A DNA stretch of 64,000 nucleotides from Palleronia rufa (lineage in GTDB: Bacteria; Pseudomonadota; Alphaproteobacteria; Rhodobacterales; Rhodobacteraceae). Positions 16,772-25,958 of the stretch are shown here, in pieces (position 1 is the first letter of the stretch; every line of letters begins with the position of its first letter). The notes beneath the pieces were generated by a model. It was given only the letters and a program-made list of their open reading frames with translations, did not search any database and was not told the DNA's origin. Position numbers and translations under genes: made by a program. The stretch is taken from contig NZ_JQEY01000013.1 in assembly GCF_000743715.1 (NCBI RefSeq), positions 32,998 to 96,997 of the forward strand, in the 5' to 3' direction.

Positions 16772-17715
16772 TGGCGCGCGTCCTGCTGCTGGGGGCCACC
16801 GGGACCATCGGGCGTGCCGCGGCCACCGCCCTTGCGGGGGCCGGGCACGATGTCGTCTGCGCGCTGCGCCGCGATCCGGGCGACCTGCCGGCAGAGGTCC
16901 GCCTGGCCGACGTGACCCGGCCGGGCGGCCTGGCAGAGGCGATGGGGCGCGACGGGGCGGATGCGGTGGTGTCCTGCCTGGGATCCCGCACCGGGCTGCC
17001 GCAGGACGCCTGGGCGGTGGATTTCGACGCCAACCGCCACGCGCTCGACTGGGCCGAGGCGGCGGGAGCGGCGCGCATGGTGTATCTGTCTGCGATCTGC
17101 GTGCAGAAACCGCGGCTGGTGTTTCAGCACGCCAAGATGACCATGGAGGCGACGCTGCGGGCATCCCGGCTGGAGCACGTGATCCTGCGCCCCACGGCCT
17201 TCTTCAAGTCGCTGTCCGGGCAGATCGCGCGGGTCAGGGCGGGGCGGCGGTTCCTGCTGTTCGGCGACGGGCGGCTCACGGCGTGCAAGCCGATCTCCGA
17301 CCGCGATCTGGGGGCCGTTCTGGCCCGCGCGGTGACCGAGCCCGGATGGGCGCGGCGCACCCTGCCCGTGGGCGGTCCGGGACCGGCGCTGACCCCGTTG
17401 GACCAGGCAGAGACGCTGTTCTCCCTTCTGGACCGCGCGCCGGCCGTCCGGCATGTGCCGCCCGGTCTGCTGTCGGGCGCCGCGCGGGCGCTGGACGTGG
17501 CCGGACGCCTGTCGCCGGGGCTGGCCGCCCGCGCCGAACTGGCGCGGATCGGCCACTATTACGCGACGGAGTCGATGCTGGTCTGGGACGCCGCGGCGGG
17601 CCGCTACGATGCGGAGGCCACGCCCGAATACGGCGCCGACACGCTGCGGGACCATTACGCCCGCGTGCTGCGCGGCGAGGTCGCCGTCGATCTGGGCGAC
17701 CACGCGATGTTCTGA
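16771..17715 (+). CDS. bciA: NAD(P)-binding reductase, probable divinyl (proto)chlorophyllide 8-vinyl-reductase BciA
   Basis: A 314-residue atypical short-chain dehydrogenase. The N-terminal Rossmann motif is LLLGATGTIG (residues 5-14). The segments MVYLSAICVQKP, HVILRPTAFFKSLSGQI and especially the C-terminal GHYYATESMLVWD and TPEYGADTLRDHYARV resemble BciA, which reduces the 8-vinyl group of divinyl chlorophyllide during (bacterio)chlorophyll synthesis. Its place at the end of a TRAP transporter operon, coupled by a one-base overlap, is unexpected for a pigment gene. If the organism is not phototrophic, it could be a related NAD(P)H-binding reductase. Confidence 0.65.
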   Translation: MARVLLLGATGTIGRAAATALAGAGHDVVCALRRDPGDLPAEVRLADVTRPGGLAEAMGRDGADAVVSCLGSRTGLPQDAWAVDFDANRHALDWAEAAGAARMVYLSAICVQKPRLVFQHAKMTMEATLRASRLEHVILRPTAFFKSLSGQIARVRAGRRFLLFGDGRLTACKPISDRDLGAVLARAVTEPGWARRTLPVGGPGPALTPLDQAETLFSLLDRAPAVRHVPPGLLSGAARALDVAGRLSPGLAARAELARIGHYYATESMLVWDAAAGRYDAEATPEYGADTLRDHYARVLRGEVAVDLGDHAMF

Positions 17716-17719
17716 TCCG

Positions 17720-18391
17720 TCAGCGGCGCGCCAGCCAGATCACGTGCCGGGGGCCGCGGCGTCCGCTGCCGGCCCGCACCGCGGTCTCTGTCACCTCGAA
17801 CCCCGCGGTCCGCAGCCGCCGCGCGAAGGCGGGGGCCGGATGCGCCGACCACACCGCCAGCACGCCGCCCGGCCGCAGCGCCGCGCGGGCTCCGGCCAGC
17901 CCGGCCGCCGAATAGAGCGCGTCGTTTGCCGGCCGCGTCAGCCCGTCGGGGCCGTTGTCGACATCGAGCAGGATCGCGTCATAGGCGGCCGGGCGGGCGG
18001 CGATCAGGGCGCCCACGTCGCCGATCCGGACCCGGACGCGCGGATCGTCCAGGCAGTCGCGGAAGACCGGCGCCATGGGGCCGCGCGCCCAGTCCAGCAG
18101 CTCCGGCACGATTTCGGACACGACAAAGACCGCGTCCCGCGGCGCCGCCTCCTGCGCGGCGCGCAGCGTGAACCCCATGCCCAGCCCGCCGATCAGCACC
18201 ACGGGGGCGGCGCGGTCGGTCAGCCGGGCAAGCGCCAGGGCGGCCAGTGCCGCCTCGGACCCGCCGAGGCGACTGTTCATCAGCTCGTTGCCGGTGGACA
18301 GGCGGATCGAGAATTCCGCGCCCCGCCGCCAGAGGCGCAGGATGTCGCCATCCGGTGCGGTGGCGGCGGCAAGGGCGACCCAGGGAATCAT
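17720..18391 (-). CDS. Spermidine-synthase-like methyltransferase-fold protein
   Basis: A 223-residue SAM-binding Rossmann-fold protein. VVLIGGLGMGFTLRAAQE is motif I; VSEIVPELLDWARG, VRIGDVGALI and DAILLDVDNGPDGL follow in the order seen in spermidine-synthase-like proteins, where the conserved aspartate sits in the last of these. It is shorter than true SpeE and lacks its N-terminal beta-hairpin domain, so spermidine synthesis is not established. It converges on the bciA-like gene with a 4-bp gap. Confidence 0.75.
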   Translation of the reverse strand: MIPWVALAAATAPDGDILRLWRRGAEFSIRLSTGNELMNSRLGGSEAALAALALARLTDRAAPVVLIGGLGMGFTLRAAQEAAPRDAVFVVSEIVPELLDWARGPMAPVFRDCLDDPRVRVRIGDVGALIAARPAAYDAILLDVDNGPDGLTRPANDALYSAAGLAGARAALRPGGVLAVWSAHPAPAFARRLRTAGFEVTETAVRAGSGRRGPRHVIWLARR

Positions 18392-18582
18392 GCCGCCGTT
18401 CTCTGCGCCCGGCCGGGCGCGGGCAAGGGGAAGGGGACGGGACGGGTGGACGGGTTTACGACTTTAGACATATTGTCGCGCGGTGCCCCTAGGGTATGTG
18501 GTGGCGGACGGCCCTGCAGTGCGGCGGAGGCCGGCCGCCGGCACGCCGGTGCGAACGATCGGGACAAGCGGGAGGACAGCGA

Positions 18583-18855
18583 ATGACCGATGAAGACAGG
18601 ATACCGACGGATGCCGTCGGATATTGGAAGGCGAACATCAGGATCATCCTGGGCTGCCTGGTGATCTGGGCGCTGGTGAGCTTCGGCTTCGCCATCCTGC
18701 TGCGTCCGCTTCTGGCGGGGATCACCGTGGGCGGCACCGATCTGGGCTTCTGGTTCGCGCAGCAGGGGTCGATCATCGTCTTCCTGTGCCTGATCTTCTT
18801 CTACGCGTGGCGGATGAACAGGCTGGACCGGCAATACGGCGTGGATGAGGAGTAG
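18583..18855 (+). CDS. DUF4212 small membrane protein, partner of the sodium:solute symporter
   Basis: A 90-residue protein with two membrane helices (about 21-43 and 58-78). GYWKANIRIILGCLVIWALV and the ending YAWRMNRLDRQYGVDEE are typical of the DUF4212 family, which almost always precedes a particular class of sodium:solute symporter and is regarded as its small subunit. The ATG at 18583 follows GGAGGACAG. It ends 5 bp before the symporter gene. Confidence 0.9.
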   Translation: MTDEDRIPTDAVGYWKANIRIILGCLVIWALVSFGFAILLRPLLAGITVGGTDLGFWFAQQGSIIVFLCLIFFYAWRMNRLDRQYGVDEE

Positions 18856-18860
18856 ACGCG

Positions 18861-20648
18861 ATGGACCAGTATTATCTCAACCTTTTCTTCATCGGCGGAT
18901 CCTTCCTGCTCTATATCGGCATCGCCGTCTGGGCGCGGGCCGGATCCACGTCGGAATTCTACACCGCCGGGCGGGGGATCCACCCGGTCACCAACGGCAT
19001 GGCCACGGCGGCGGACTGGATGTCGGCGGCGTCGTTCATCTCCATGGCGGGGCTGATCGCGTTCTCCGGCTATTCCGCTTCGGCCTACCTGATGGGCTGG
19101 ACCGGGGGCTATGTGCTGCTGGCGCTGTGCCTGGCGCCCTACCTGCGCAAGTTCGGCTCGTTCACGGTGCCCGAATTCATCGGCGACCGCTATTACAGCC
19201 GCACCGCGCGGCTGGTGGCGGTGCTGTGCCTGATCATCGCCTCCCTGACCTACGTGATCGGCCAGATGACCGGCGTGGGTGTCGCGTTCTCGCGGTTCCT
19301 GCAGGTGTCCAACACCACCGGCCTGTTCATCGGCGCGGCGGTCGTGTTCTTCTACGCCGTTCTCGGCGGCATGAAGGGGATCACCTACACACAGGTCGCG
19401 CAGTACATCGTCCTGGTGTTCGCCTATACGGTCCCGGCGATCTTCATCTCGCTCCAGCTGACCGGCAATCCGATCCCGGGACTCGGCCTGTTTTCCAACT
19501 ACGAAGGCACCGGAGAGCCGCTCCTGGTGACGCTGAACCAGACGCTCGCCGATCTCGGCTTCGCGTCCTACACCGCGCAGGACACGACCCCGTCGGCGGT
19601 GATCAACATGTTCCTGTTCACCCTGACGCTGATGATCGGCACGGCGGGTCTGCCCCATGTCATCATCCGCTTCTTCACGGTGCCCAAGGTGTCGGACGCG
19701 CGCCTGTCGGCGGGCTGGGCGCTGGTGTTCATCGCCATCGTGTATCTGACCGCCCCCGCGGTGGGGGCCATGGCGCGGCTCAACATCATGACGACGATCT
19801 GGCCGGGCGGCACCGGCGAAGGGGCGCAGGCCATGCAGATCGACGAGGCTCCCGCCTGGTTCGAGAACTGGGCGACCACGGGCCTTCTGGGATGGGAGGA
19901 TCAGAACGCGGACGGTCGGCTGCAGTACTACAACGACGAGGGCGACGGCCTGCCCGCCGTGGCCCAGGCCTCCGGTTCCCAGGCCAATGAGCTGACCAAC
20001 TTCAACCGCGACATCCTGGTGCTGGCCAATCCTGAGATCGCCCAGCTTCCGGGCTGGGTCGTCGCGCTGGTGGCGGCGGGCGGGATGGCCGCGGCGCTGT
20101 CCACCGCGGCTGGCCTGCTGCTGGCGATCTCGTCAGCGGTCAGCCACGACCTGGTGAAACGCTCCATCAATCCCGGCATCTCCGAGTCGGCAGAGCTTTG
20201 GTGGGCGCGCGGGTCCATGGCCGCGTCGATCGCGGTGGCCACATGGCTGGGCCTGAACCCGCCGGGCTTTGCCGCGCAGACCGTGGCGCTGGCCTTCGGC
20301 ATCGCGGCGGCGACGATCTTCCCGGCGCTGATGATGGGAATCTTCTCGCGGCGGGTGAACAATACCGGCGCCGTGGCGGGGATGCTGACCGGCCTGACCT
20401 TCACCGTGGTCTATATCTTCCTGCACAAGGGCTGGTTCTTCATCCCCGGCACCGAGAGCTTTCCCGACACGATCGAGGGCTCTTTGCTGGGGATCCAGTC
20501 CACGGCGATCGGCTCCATCGGCGCGGTGCTGAACTTCGCGGTGGCGTTCTTCGTCGCCGGCCGCACGGCGGAGACGCCCGAAAAGGTGCAGCAGATGATC
20601 GACAGCGTTCGGGTGCCGCGCGGCGTCTCGGCCGCGCAGTCGCACTGA
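18861..20648 (+). CDS. Sodium:solute symporter, acetate/monocarboxylate-type
   Basis: A 595-residue SSS-family permease with about 13-14 helices. Family landmarks are FYTAGRGIHPVTNGMATAAD, FSGYSASAYLMGWTGGYVLL and FAGGMAAALST-like VAAGGMAAALSTAAGLLL. Pairing with DUF4212 places it in the subfamily often annotated as cation acetate symporter. An extra insertion of about 100 residues (about 310-395, with WPGGTGEGAQ and DQNADGRLQYYNDEGDG) resembles an EF-hand-like DxNxDG loop, a feature of this subgroup. A strong terminator follows. Confidence 0.9.
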   Translation: MDQYYLNLFFIGGSFLLYIGIAVWARAGSTSEFYTAGRGIHPVTNGMATAADWMSAASFISMAGLIAFSGYSASAYLMGWTGGYVLLALCLAPYLRKFGSFTVPEFIGDRYYSRTARLVAVLCLIIASLTYVIGQMTGVGVAFSRFLQVSNTTGLFIGAAVVFFYAVLGGMKGITYTQVAQYIVLVFAYTVPAIFISLQLTGNPIPGLGLFSNYEGTGEPLLVTLNQTLADLGFASYTAQDTTPSAVINMFLFTLTLMIGTAGLPHVIIRFFTVPKVSDARLSAGWALVFIAIVYLTAPAVGAMARLNIMTTIWPGGTGEGAQAMQIDEAPAWFENWATTGLLGWEDQNADGRLQYYNDEGDGLPAVAQASGSQANELTNFNRDILVLANPEIAQLPGWVVALVAAGGMAAALSTAAGLLLAISSAVSHDLVKRSINPGISESAELWWARGSMAASIAVATWLGLNPPGFAAQTVALAFGIAAATIFPALMMGIFSRRVNNTGAVAGMLTGLTFTVVYIFLHKGWFFIPGTESFPDTIEGSLLGIQSTAIGSIGAVLNFAVAFFVAGRTAETPEKVQQMIDSVRVPRGVSAAQSH

Positions 20649-20677
20649 CGGCGGCATCTTCGCCGACCGGCAGTCAC

Positions 20678-20709
20678 GCCCCGTCCGGATTTCCGGGCGG
20701 GGCGTTTTC
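20678..20709 (+). terminator. Rho-independent terminator after the symporter gene
   Basis: CGCCCCGTCCGG and CCGGGCGGGGCG form a 12-bp stem (one G-T pair) with an ATTT loop, followed by TTTT, 30 bp after the symporter stop and 12 bp before the convergent metG end. Confidence 0.85.
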
Positions 20710-20720
20710 GCGTGCGGTGG

Positions 20721-22445
20721 CTAGTCGCGGGTGCCGGAGAAGCGCGCGGCCCAGTCGTCGCGCTGGTCGTCGGTGATCTTGGCGAAAAGGTTTTCCGGCA
20801 CCTCGAAGCCGTGCCCCGCCGGCAGGGCGGCAAGGGCGGCGGCGGCGGAACCTGGCCAGGCCGCGTCGGTGCGCATCGCCCCCAGCATCGCGGCGGCGGC
20901 GTCCGGGACGAAAGGGGCCGACAGGATGCCGTAGAGCCGCACCAGGTTCAGCGACAGGCGAATGATCGCCGCGGCGCGGGCGGGATCCTCCCTGATGGCG
21001 GACCAGGGTGCTGCGGCTTGCAGGTACTCGTTGCCGACGACCCAGATCGCCCGCAACTCCGCCGCGGCCTTGCGGATGTCGATGGCGTCCATGTGCCGCT
21101 CATAGGTCCTGAGGCGGGTTTCCAGATCCGCGATCAAGGCCTCTTCGGCGGGACCGTAGGCGCCGCCGTCCGGCACCGTCTCACCGAACTTCGAACGGCA
21201 GAACTTGGTGACGCGGCTGACGAAATTGCCCAGCACATCCGCCAGATCGCGGTTCGAGGCCTGCTGGAACGTCTCCCAGGTGAACTCGCTGTCGCCGTTT
21301 TCCGGCGCGTTTCGCAGCAGATACCAGCGCCAGTAGTCCGCCGGCAGGATCGACAGCGCCTGGTCCATGAACACGCCCCGCCCCTGGCTGGTCGAGAACT
21401 GCCCGCCGTCATAGTTGAGATAGTTGAACGACTTGACGTAATCGACCAGCTTCCAGTCCTCGCCGGTGGAATTGGCGCCCATGATCGTGACCGGAAAGGA
21501 CAGGGTGTGGAACGGCACGTTGTCCTTGCCCATGAACTGCACGTAGCGGACGTCCGCCGCGCCCCGTTCGGTGCGCCACCAGCGCTCCCAGTCGGCATCG
21601 GGGCGGCCGTCCGCGTCGGTCCATTCCTTGGCCGATGCGATGTATTCGATCGGCGCGTCGAACCAGACGTAGAACACCTTGCCCTCCATGCCGGGCCAGG
21701 GCGCGTCGCCCTTCCGCACCGGCACGCCCCAGTCCAGATCGCGGGTGATGCCCCGGTCGCGCAGCCCGTCTCCGTCGTCGAGCCATTTTCGAGCGATGGA
21801 GGTGGTCAGCACCGGCCAGTCGGTCCGCGTGTCGATCCAGTCGCGCAAGGTGTCGCGCATCAGGCTCTGTCGCAGGTACAGGTGCTTGGTCTCGCGCCGC
21901 TCCAGGTCCGTGGCGCCGGAAATGGCCGAGCGCGGGTCGATCAGGTCCACCGGGTCGAGCTGCTTGGTACAGTTCTCGCACTGGTCGCCCCGGGCGCGGT
22001 CGTAGCCGCAGTTGGGGCAGGTCCCCTCGATATAGCGGTCGGGCAGGAAGCGGCCGTCGGCGGGGGAATAGACCTGCGTCTCATCCCTCTCCTCGATCAG
22101 CCCGGCGGCATCCAGACGGCCCGCGAAATGCTGGGTCAGGGCGTGGTTCTGCGGGCTGGAGGACCGCCCGAACCAGTCGAAGGACAGGCGGAACCCGGCG
22201 CTGAGGTCCCTTTGCAGCGCCCACATCTCCGCGCAGTACTCCGCGACCGGTTTGCCCGCTTTCTGGGCGGCGATCTCGGCGGGCGTGCCATGCTCGTCCG
22301 TGGCGCAGAGAAACAGCACCTCCGCGCCCCGCCCGCGCCGGTAGCGGGCATAAAGATCGGCCGGAAGCTGGGAACCGACCAGATTCCCGAGATGCTTGAT
22401 GCCGTTGATATAGGGAATGGCAGAGGTGATCAGGACGCGGGACAT
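20721..22445 (-). CDS. metG: Methionyl-tRNA synthetase
   Basis: A 574-residue class I synthetase charging tRNA-Met. N-terminal [20 protein letters not shown] carries the HIGH-type motif (HLGN). A single zinc knuckle is present ([17 protein letters not shown]). [13 protein letters not shown] and [14 protein letters not shown] are typical of the catalytic domain. The KMSKS loop reads QFSTSQGRG, so both usual lysines are absent. The anticodon-binding domain fills the C-terminal 200 residues; there is no C-terminal tRNA-binding extension. It stands alone, convergent with the symporter. Confidence 0.95.
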   Translation of the reverse strand: MSRVLITSAIPYINGIKHLGNLVGSQLPADLYARYRRGRGAEVLFLCATDEHGTPAEIAAQKAGKPVAEYCAEMWALQRDLSAGFRLSFDWFGRSSSPQNHALTQHFAGRLDAAGLIEERDETQVYSPADGRFLPDRYIEGTCPNCGYDRARGDQCENCTKQLDPVDLIDPRSAISGATDLERRETKHLYLRQSLMRDTLRDWIDTRTDWPVLTTSIARKWLDDGDGLRDRGITRDLDWGVPVRKGDAPWPGMEGKVFYVWFDAPIEYIASAKEWTDADGRPDADWERWWRTERGAADVRYVQFMGKDNVPFHTLSFPVTIMGANSTGEDWKLVDYVKSFNYLNYDGGQFSTSQGRGVFMDQALSILPADYWRWYLLRNAPENGDSEFTWETFQQASNRDLADVLGNFVSRVTKFCRSKFGETVPDGGAYGPAEEALIADLETRLRTYERHMDAIDIRKAAAELRAIWVVGNEYLQAAAPWSAIREDPARAAAIIRLSLNLVRLYGILSAPFVPDAAAAMLGAMRTDAAWPGSAAAALAALPAGHGFEVPENLFAKITDDQRDDWAARFSGTRD

Positions 22446-23378
22446 GGGGACCTTCCGGGGACTGTGTCGCGCGCCTCATAGCCGCCGCGCACGGTGAGTT
22501 CCAGCGCGCGGCACCTGCGGCGCCGGGACAGCGCATCAGGTATCCGCAGGCACCGGAACGTCGATCCGGTGAACCCGGGGGCTTGCGCCGTCTCGCGCCG
22601 ACGGCGGCGTTGCGCGTTGGCTGCGGCATCGCCCGCCATCCGGTGCCGGCCATGAAAAAGGCGGCAAGCTGTCGGTCGTCCGGGCGATCCGCTGGCATTT
22701 CCGTCAGGGTGGAGTCAGGCCCCGTAGGCCGCGGCCGGGCGGCTGTGGTGGTTGTGCCGGGACGGGCGTCGGTTTTTACCGTGCCGGACGAGGAGGGCCG
22801 CAGATCCGAACGGGCCGACGATGGGGCGCGACCGCACCTTCTGCGGCGCGCCGGCGGCGCATGACCCGGACGGAACATCGCGCACCCGCCAGAAGGCAGG
22901 ACGCCGGCCCTTCGGCATGTGTCACACCGCGTCCCTTGATCTCTGATGTCGCGCGGTGCAAACTCGAAGCGCGCGCCTGAACCAGACGGAGTGCCGGTCA
23001 TGTGCCGGGAGGGATACGTTCCGCCCCTCCAGGCGCGTCACTTTCCGAACCGCCCGGAATGTCGGCGGGTCCTGCCGAAAGGGCCTCGTCTTCCCCCGCC
23101 ATCTCCCCGACCTGCTGGCGCATCATCCGGACTGCGGGCCCCGTGGGCCGGCCGAACCGCCCGCCGCACCCCGGCCGTCTTCCTGTGACATGCTGATGGA
23201 CGCGGCGAAGCCGTACCCATGGCCGTGCCGGCGCTCTCTCCGGCGTGGTCCGGACCCGGGGCGCCTTGCCAAGGCGGTGCGGCTGGCGTTTGGTGCCGGA
23301 CATGACCCGTCTGCCGATCCTCGGGCGCGACCCAAGCGCCGCACCGCCGGTTCCCGCCCGTCCGCGCAAGGTCCGCGG
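22446..23378. other. 933-bp intergenic gap, no gene seen
   Basis: This long spacer lies between the metG start and the lipocalin gene. Open frames exist on both strands because of the GC content, but none has a recognisable domain or a good ribosome-binding site. I saw no tRNA T-loop and no T-tract hairpin. The metG promoter must lie near its left end. The rest could be decayed sequence. Confidence 0.5.
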
Positions 23379-23909
23379 ATGAGGCGCCTGATCCTTGCCG
23401 CGCTCCTGGCGGGATGCTCCACCGAATCGCCGCTGATCCCGGCCGAGAGCTACCGCGACACCGACGCGCCCATCGCTTCCATCGCGTCCTTCGATCCCGC
23501 GCGTTTCCAGGGCCGATGGTACGAGATCGCCTCCTACCCGGTCCCGTTCCAGTCCGGCTGCCGCAATACGCAGGCGCTCTACGGTCCGGCGCCGCAGGGC
23601 ATCAGCGTGACCAACACCTGCCTGAAATCGGGCCGCACGCTGCGCATCGACGGCACCGCGCGCGTCACCGGCCCCGGCCGGCTGGAGGTGCGTCTGGACG
23701 GCGTGCCGCTGGTCGCGCCCTATTGGGTGCTCTGGGTGGATGAAGGCTACCGCACCGCCGTGGTGGGCGTGCCGTCGGGCCGCGCGGGCTGGATCCTGAA
23801 CCGGGAGCCCGCGATTCCCGCCGACCGGCTGGAGGCCGCGCGCCGGATCCTGGCCTTTTACGGCTACGACCTGTCGCGGCTGCGCGCGACCCCGCAGAAC
23901 GCCGGATGA
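23379..23909 (+). CDS. Lipocalin family lipoprotein (Blc-like)
   Basis: A 176-residue outer-membrane lipocalin. The start at 23379 gives a short lipoprotein signal with lipobox LLAGC (C14). The lipocalin signature FQGRWYEIASYPVPFQ (G-x-W) follows at about residue 46, and the structurally conserved region YWVLWVDEGYRTAVVG is near residue 120, with ending NREPAIPADRLEAA typical of bacterial Blc. It probably binds membrane lipids or fatty acids. Two cysteines (C58 and C74) may form the usual disulfide. The stop overlaps the next start by 4 bp. Confidence 0.88.
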   Translation: MRRLILAALLAGCSTESPLIPAESYRDTDAPIASIASFDPARFQGRWYEIASYPVPFQSGCRNTQALYGPAPQGISVTNTCLKSGRTLRIDGTARVTGPGRLEVRLDGVPLVAPYWVLWVDEGYRTAVVGVPSGRAGWILNREPAIPADRLEAARRILAFYGYDLSRLRATPQNAG

Positions 23910-24913
23910 CCCTGACCCTGGCCGCGATCGGCTGCCCGGACTGGGCGGCACGGGGGGCGGTCATGGGCGCGGCCGTGCGCCATACCGGCCGGATCGACCC
24001 GGACCTTCTGGCCCGGGTCCGGCGGGCGCTTCCGGGCCTTTACGACCGGACGCCCCCCCGGGGGTCGCTGACGGCGGTGGCGGAGCCGGAGGCGGCCGTT
24101 CGCGGCGCGGATCTGGTGCTGGCCGCGCCGGGGACGCTTGCCGCCGCTCCCCGCGCGCTCATGGTGGCGGTGGGCGGGCCGGACCCGCTGGCGGGGGCCA
24201 CGCTCGGGTCCGCGCAGCCCGCCTATCTGATGCCGGAGGTCACCCTTGCCGGCCCGGAGGCGTCCGCCGCCGCCGCGCTGCTGGCCCCGCTGGGCGTCGC
24301 CCGGGTGGCGGAACTCACGCCTGTCGCCACGGACGGCGCGCCCGATGCCGACGCCGCCCTGGTCGGCCTGCTGCGTGCGCTGCGCGCCGCCGACCACGGG
24401 CCGGGCCGCATCATCGCGGCGACCGACGCCGCCTGGCCCCGCCCCGTCCCCGACTGGTCCGGCCCGGTCGAGACCGCGGACCGCGCCATCCCGCTCGACT
24501 GGACGGATTACAACGGCCACATGACCGAGGCGCGCTATCTCCACGCCTTCGGCGACGCCACCGACCGGCTGATGGCGATGCTGGGCTGCGGACCGGCCTA
24601 CATCGCCGCCGGCCATTCGTTTTTCACCGCAGAGACCCATATCCGCCATCTGGGGGAGTGTCATGCCGGCGACCGCATCCGCGTGCTGACGCAAGCCATC
24701 GCGGTGTCCGGCCCCAAGATGCGCTTCTTTCACACCATGTGGCGTGACGGCGTCCCGGTCGCGACGGGAGAGCACTTCATGCTGCATGTCTCCCTGGCGA
24801 CGCGCCGGCCCGCCGCGCCGCTGCCGCCGCTCGACGCCGGCATGGCGCGGTTCGGCGCCGCGGGCCTGCCGATCCCGCCGGGCGCGGGCCGCGCGGTGGG
24901 CCAGCCGCGGTGA
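23906..24913 (+). CDS. Hotdog thioesterase with a degenerate dehydrogenase-like N-terminal half
   Basis: A 335-residue protein. The C-terminal part (about 190-310) is a 4-hydroxybenzoyl-CoA-type thioesterase: LDWTDYNGHMTEARYLHAFG and GHSFFTAETHIRHLGE match the thioesterase fused to carnitine 3-dehydrogenase, which hydrolyses betainyl-CoA. The N-terminal 180 residues look like a shortened relic of that dehydrogenase: LTAVAEPEAAVRGADLVL, AYLMPEVTLAG and LVGLLRALRAADHGPG align with its fragments, but the NAD-binding GxGxxG and the catalytic region are gone. It is therefore probably a thioesterase only. It overlaps both neighbours by 4 bp. Confidence 0.7.
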   Translation: MTLTLAAIGCPDWAARGAVMGAAVRHTGRIDPDLLARVRRALPGLYDRTPPRGSLTAVAEPEAAVRGADLVLAAPGTLAAAPRALMVAVGGPDPLAGATLGSAQPAYLMPEVTLAGPEASAAAALLAPLGVARVAELTPVATDGAPDADAALVGLLRALRAADHGPGRIIAATDAAWPRPVPDWSGPVETADRAIPLDWTDYNGHMTEARYLHAFGDATDRLMAMLGCGPAYIAAGHSFFTAETHIRHLGECHAGDRIRVLTQAIAVSGPKMRFFHTMWRDGVPVATGEHFMLHVSLATRRPAAPLPPLDAGMARFGAAGLPIPPGAGRAVGQPR

Positions 24914-25794
24914 TCGCGCCCTGGATCGCCGTCACGCTGATCGCGGCCCTGGCGCAGACGTTCCGCTTCCTGCTGCAGCGCCATCTCAAGCGCACGCGCC
25001 TGTCCACCGCCGGCGCCACCTTTTCGCGCTTCCTCTTTTCCGCGCCGCTGGTGGCGCTGCTGCTGCTCGCGGGCGCGGCGTTCACCGGCACCGCGCTGCC
25101 GGAACCGTCGCCCGCCTTCTGGCGCTTCGTGCTTTCCGGGGGCGTGGCCCAGATCCTCGCCACCGCCTGCGTCATCGCCCTGTTCGGGTTGCGCAATTTC
25201 GCGGTCGGCATCACCTTCAAGAAGTCCGAGACGATCCTGACCGCCATCGTCGGCTTCGTCCTGCTGGGCGAGGTCGTGTCCGCCGGCGCCGCCGGCGCCA
25301 TCGCCCTGGGCGTGATTGCGGTGATCGTTCTTTCGGGAGAGGCCGGGCGCTGGAACCCGCGTGCGGTGGCGCTGGGGCTCGGATCCGGCGCGCTCTTCGC
25401 GGTGTCGGCGGTGTGCTTTCGGGGGGCGGCGCTGTCGCTGGGCGACGCGCCGGTGCTGATCCGCTCGGGCAGCACGCTTGCGGTGGCGACGCTCTGGCAA
25501 ACGCTGATCCTGGGCGCCTGGCTCATCTGGCGCGAACCCGGCCAGCTGGCCGCCGTCGCCCGCGCCTGGCGGATCGCGGGGCTGGCGGGGCTGTTCTCGA
25601 TGGTCGGTTCCATGGGCTGGTTCACCGCCTTCGCCCTGCAGAACGCGGCCTATGTCAAGGCGCTGGGCCAGGTCGAGGTGGTGTTCTCCATCCTCGCCAC
25701 GACCCTGTTCCTGGGCGAGACGATCTCGCGCCGCGAGGTTCTGGGGATCGGCCTGCTGACGCTGTCGATCGTCGCTCTGATCCTGGCGGTGTAG
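24910..25794 (+). CDS. DMT-superfamily (EamA) transporter
   Basis: A 294-residue permease with ten predicted helices in two EamA repeats (about 1-140 and 150-294). It starts with GTG, overlapping the upstream stop (GTGA). The C-terminal helix pair contains KALGQVEVVFSILATTLFLGE, typical of EamA repeat 2. The substrate cannot be told from sequence. Operon context (lipocalin, thioesterase) does not define it. A 29-bp tandem repeat array begins right after the stop. Confidence 0.85.
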   Translation: MIAPWIAVTLIAALAQTFRFLLQRHLKRTRLSTAGATFSRFLFSAPLVALLLLAGAAFTGTALPEPSPAFWRFVLSGGVAQILATACVIALFGLRNFAVGITFKKSETILTAIVGFVLLGEVVSAGAAGAIALGVIAVIVLSGEAGRWNPRAVALGLGSGALFAVSAVCFRGAALSLGDAPVLIRSGSTLAVATLWQTLILGAWLIWREPGQLAAVARAWRIAGLAGLFSMVGSMGWFTAFALQNAAYVKALGQVEVVFSILATTLFLGETISRREVLGIGLLTLSIVALILAV

Positions 25795-25795
25795 C

Positions 25796-25958
25796 GCCGA
25801 AGGCGCTCATCCCGACAGCGCGATGCCGAAGGCGCTCATCCCGACAGCGCGATGCCGAAGGCGCTCATCCTGACAGCGCGATACCGAAGGCGCTCATCCT
25901 GACAGCGCGATGCCGGAGGCGCTCATCCTGACAGCGCGATGCCGAAGGCGCTCATCCC
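25796..25958. repeat. 29-bp tandem repeat array, about 5.5 copies
   Basis: GCGCTCAT recurs exactly every 29 bp (25803, 25832, 25861, 25890, 25919, 25948). Units differ only at a few positions (CCCGAC/CCTGAC, ATGCC/ATACC, GAAG/GGAG). Each has an internal GCGCT / AGCGC inverted repeat with a 9-nt spacer. The array fills the whole space between two convergent genes and includes the stop codon of the Nudix gene. 29 is not a multiple of three, so it does not encode a repeated peptide. There are no spacers, so it is not CRISPR. Confidence 0.95.

Noticed and set aside
22446..23378. Several short open frames in the metG-lipocalin gap
   Set aside because: None has a ribosome-binding site, known motif or consistent codon usage, and frames overlap on both strands.
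25796..25958. Tandem array as a CRISPR
   Set aside because: Repeats are directly joined without unique spacers, and no cas genes are present.
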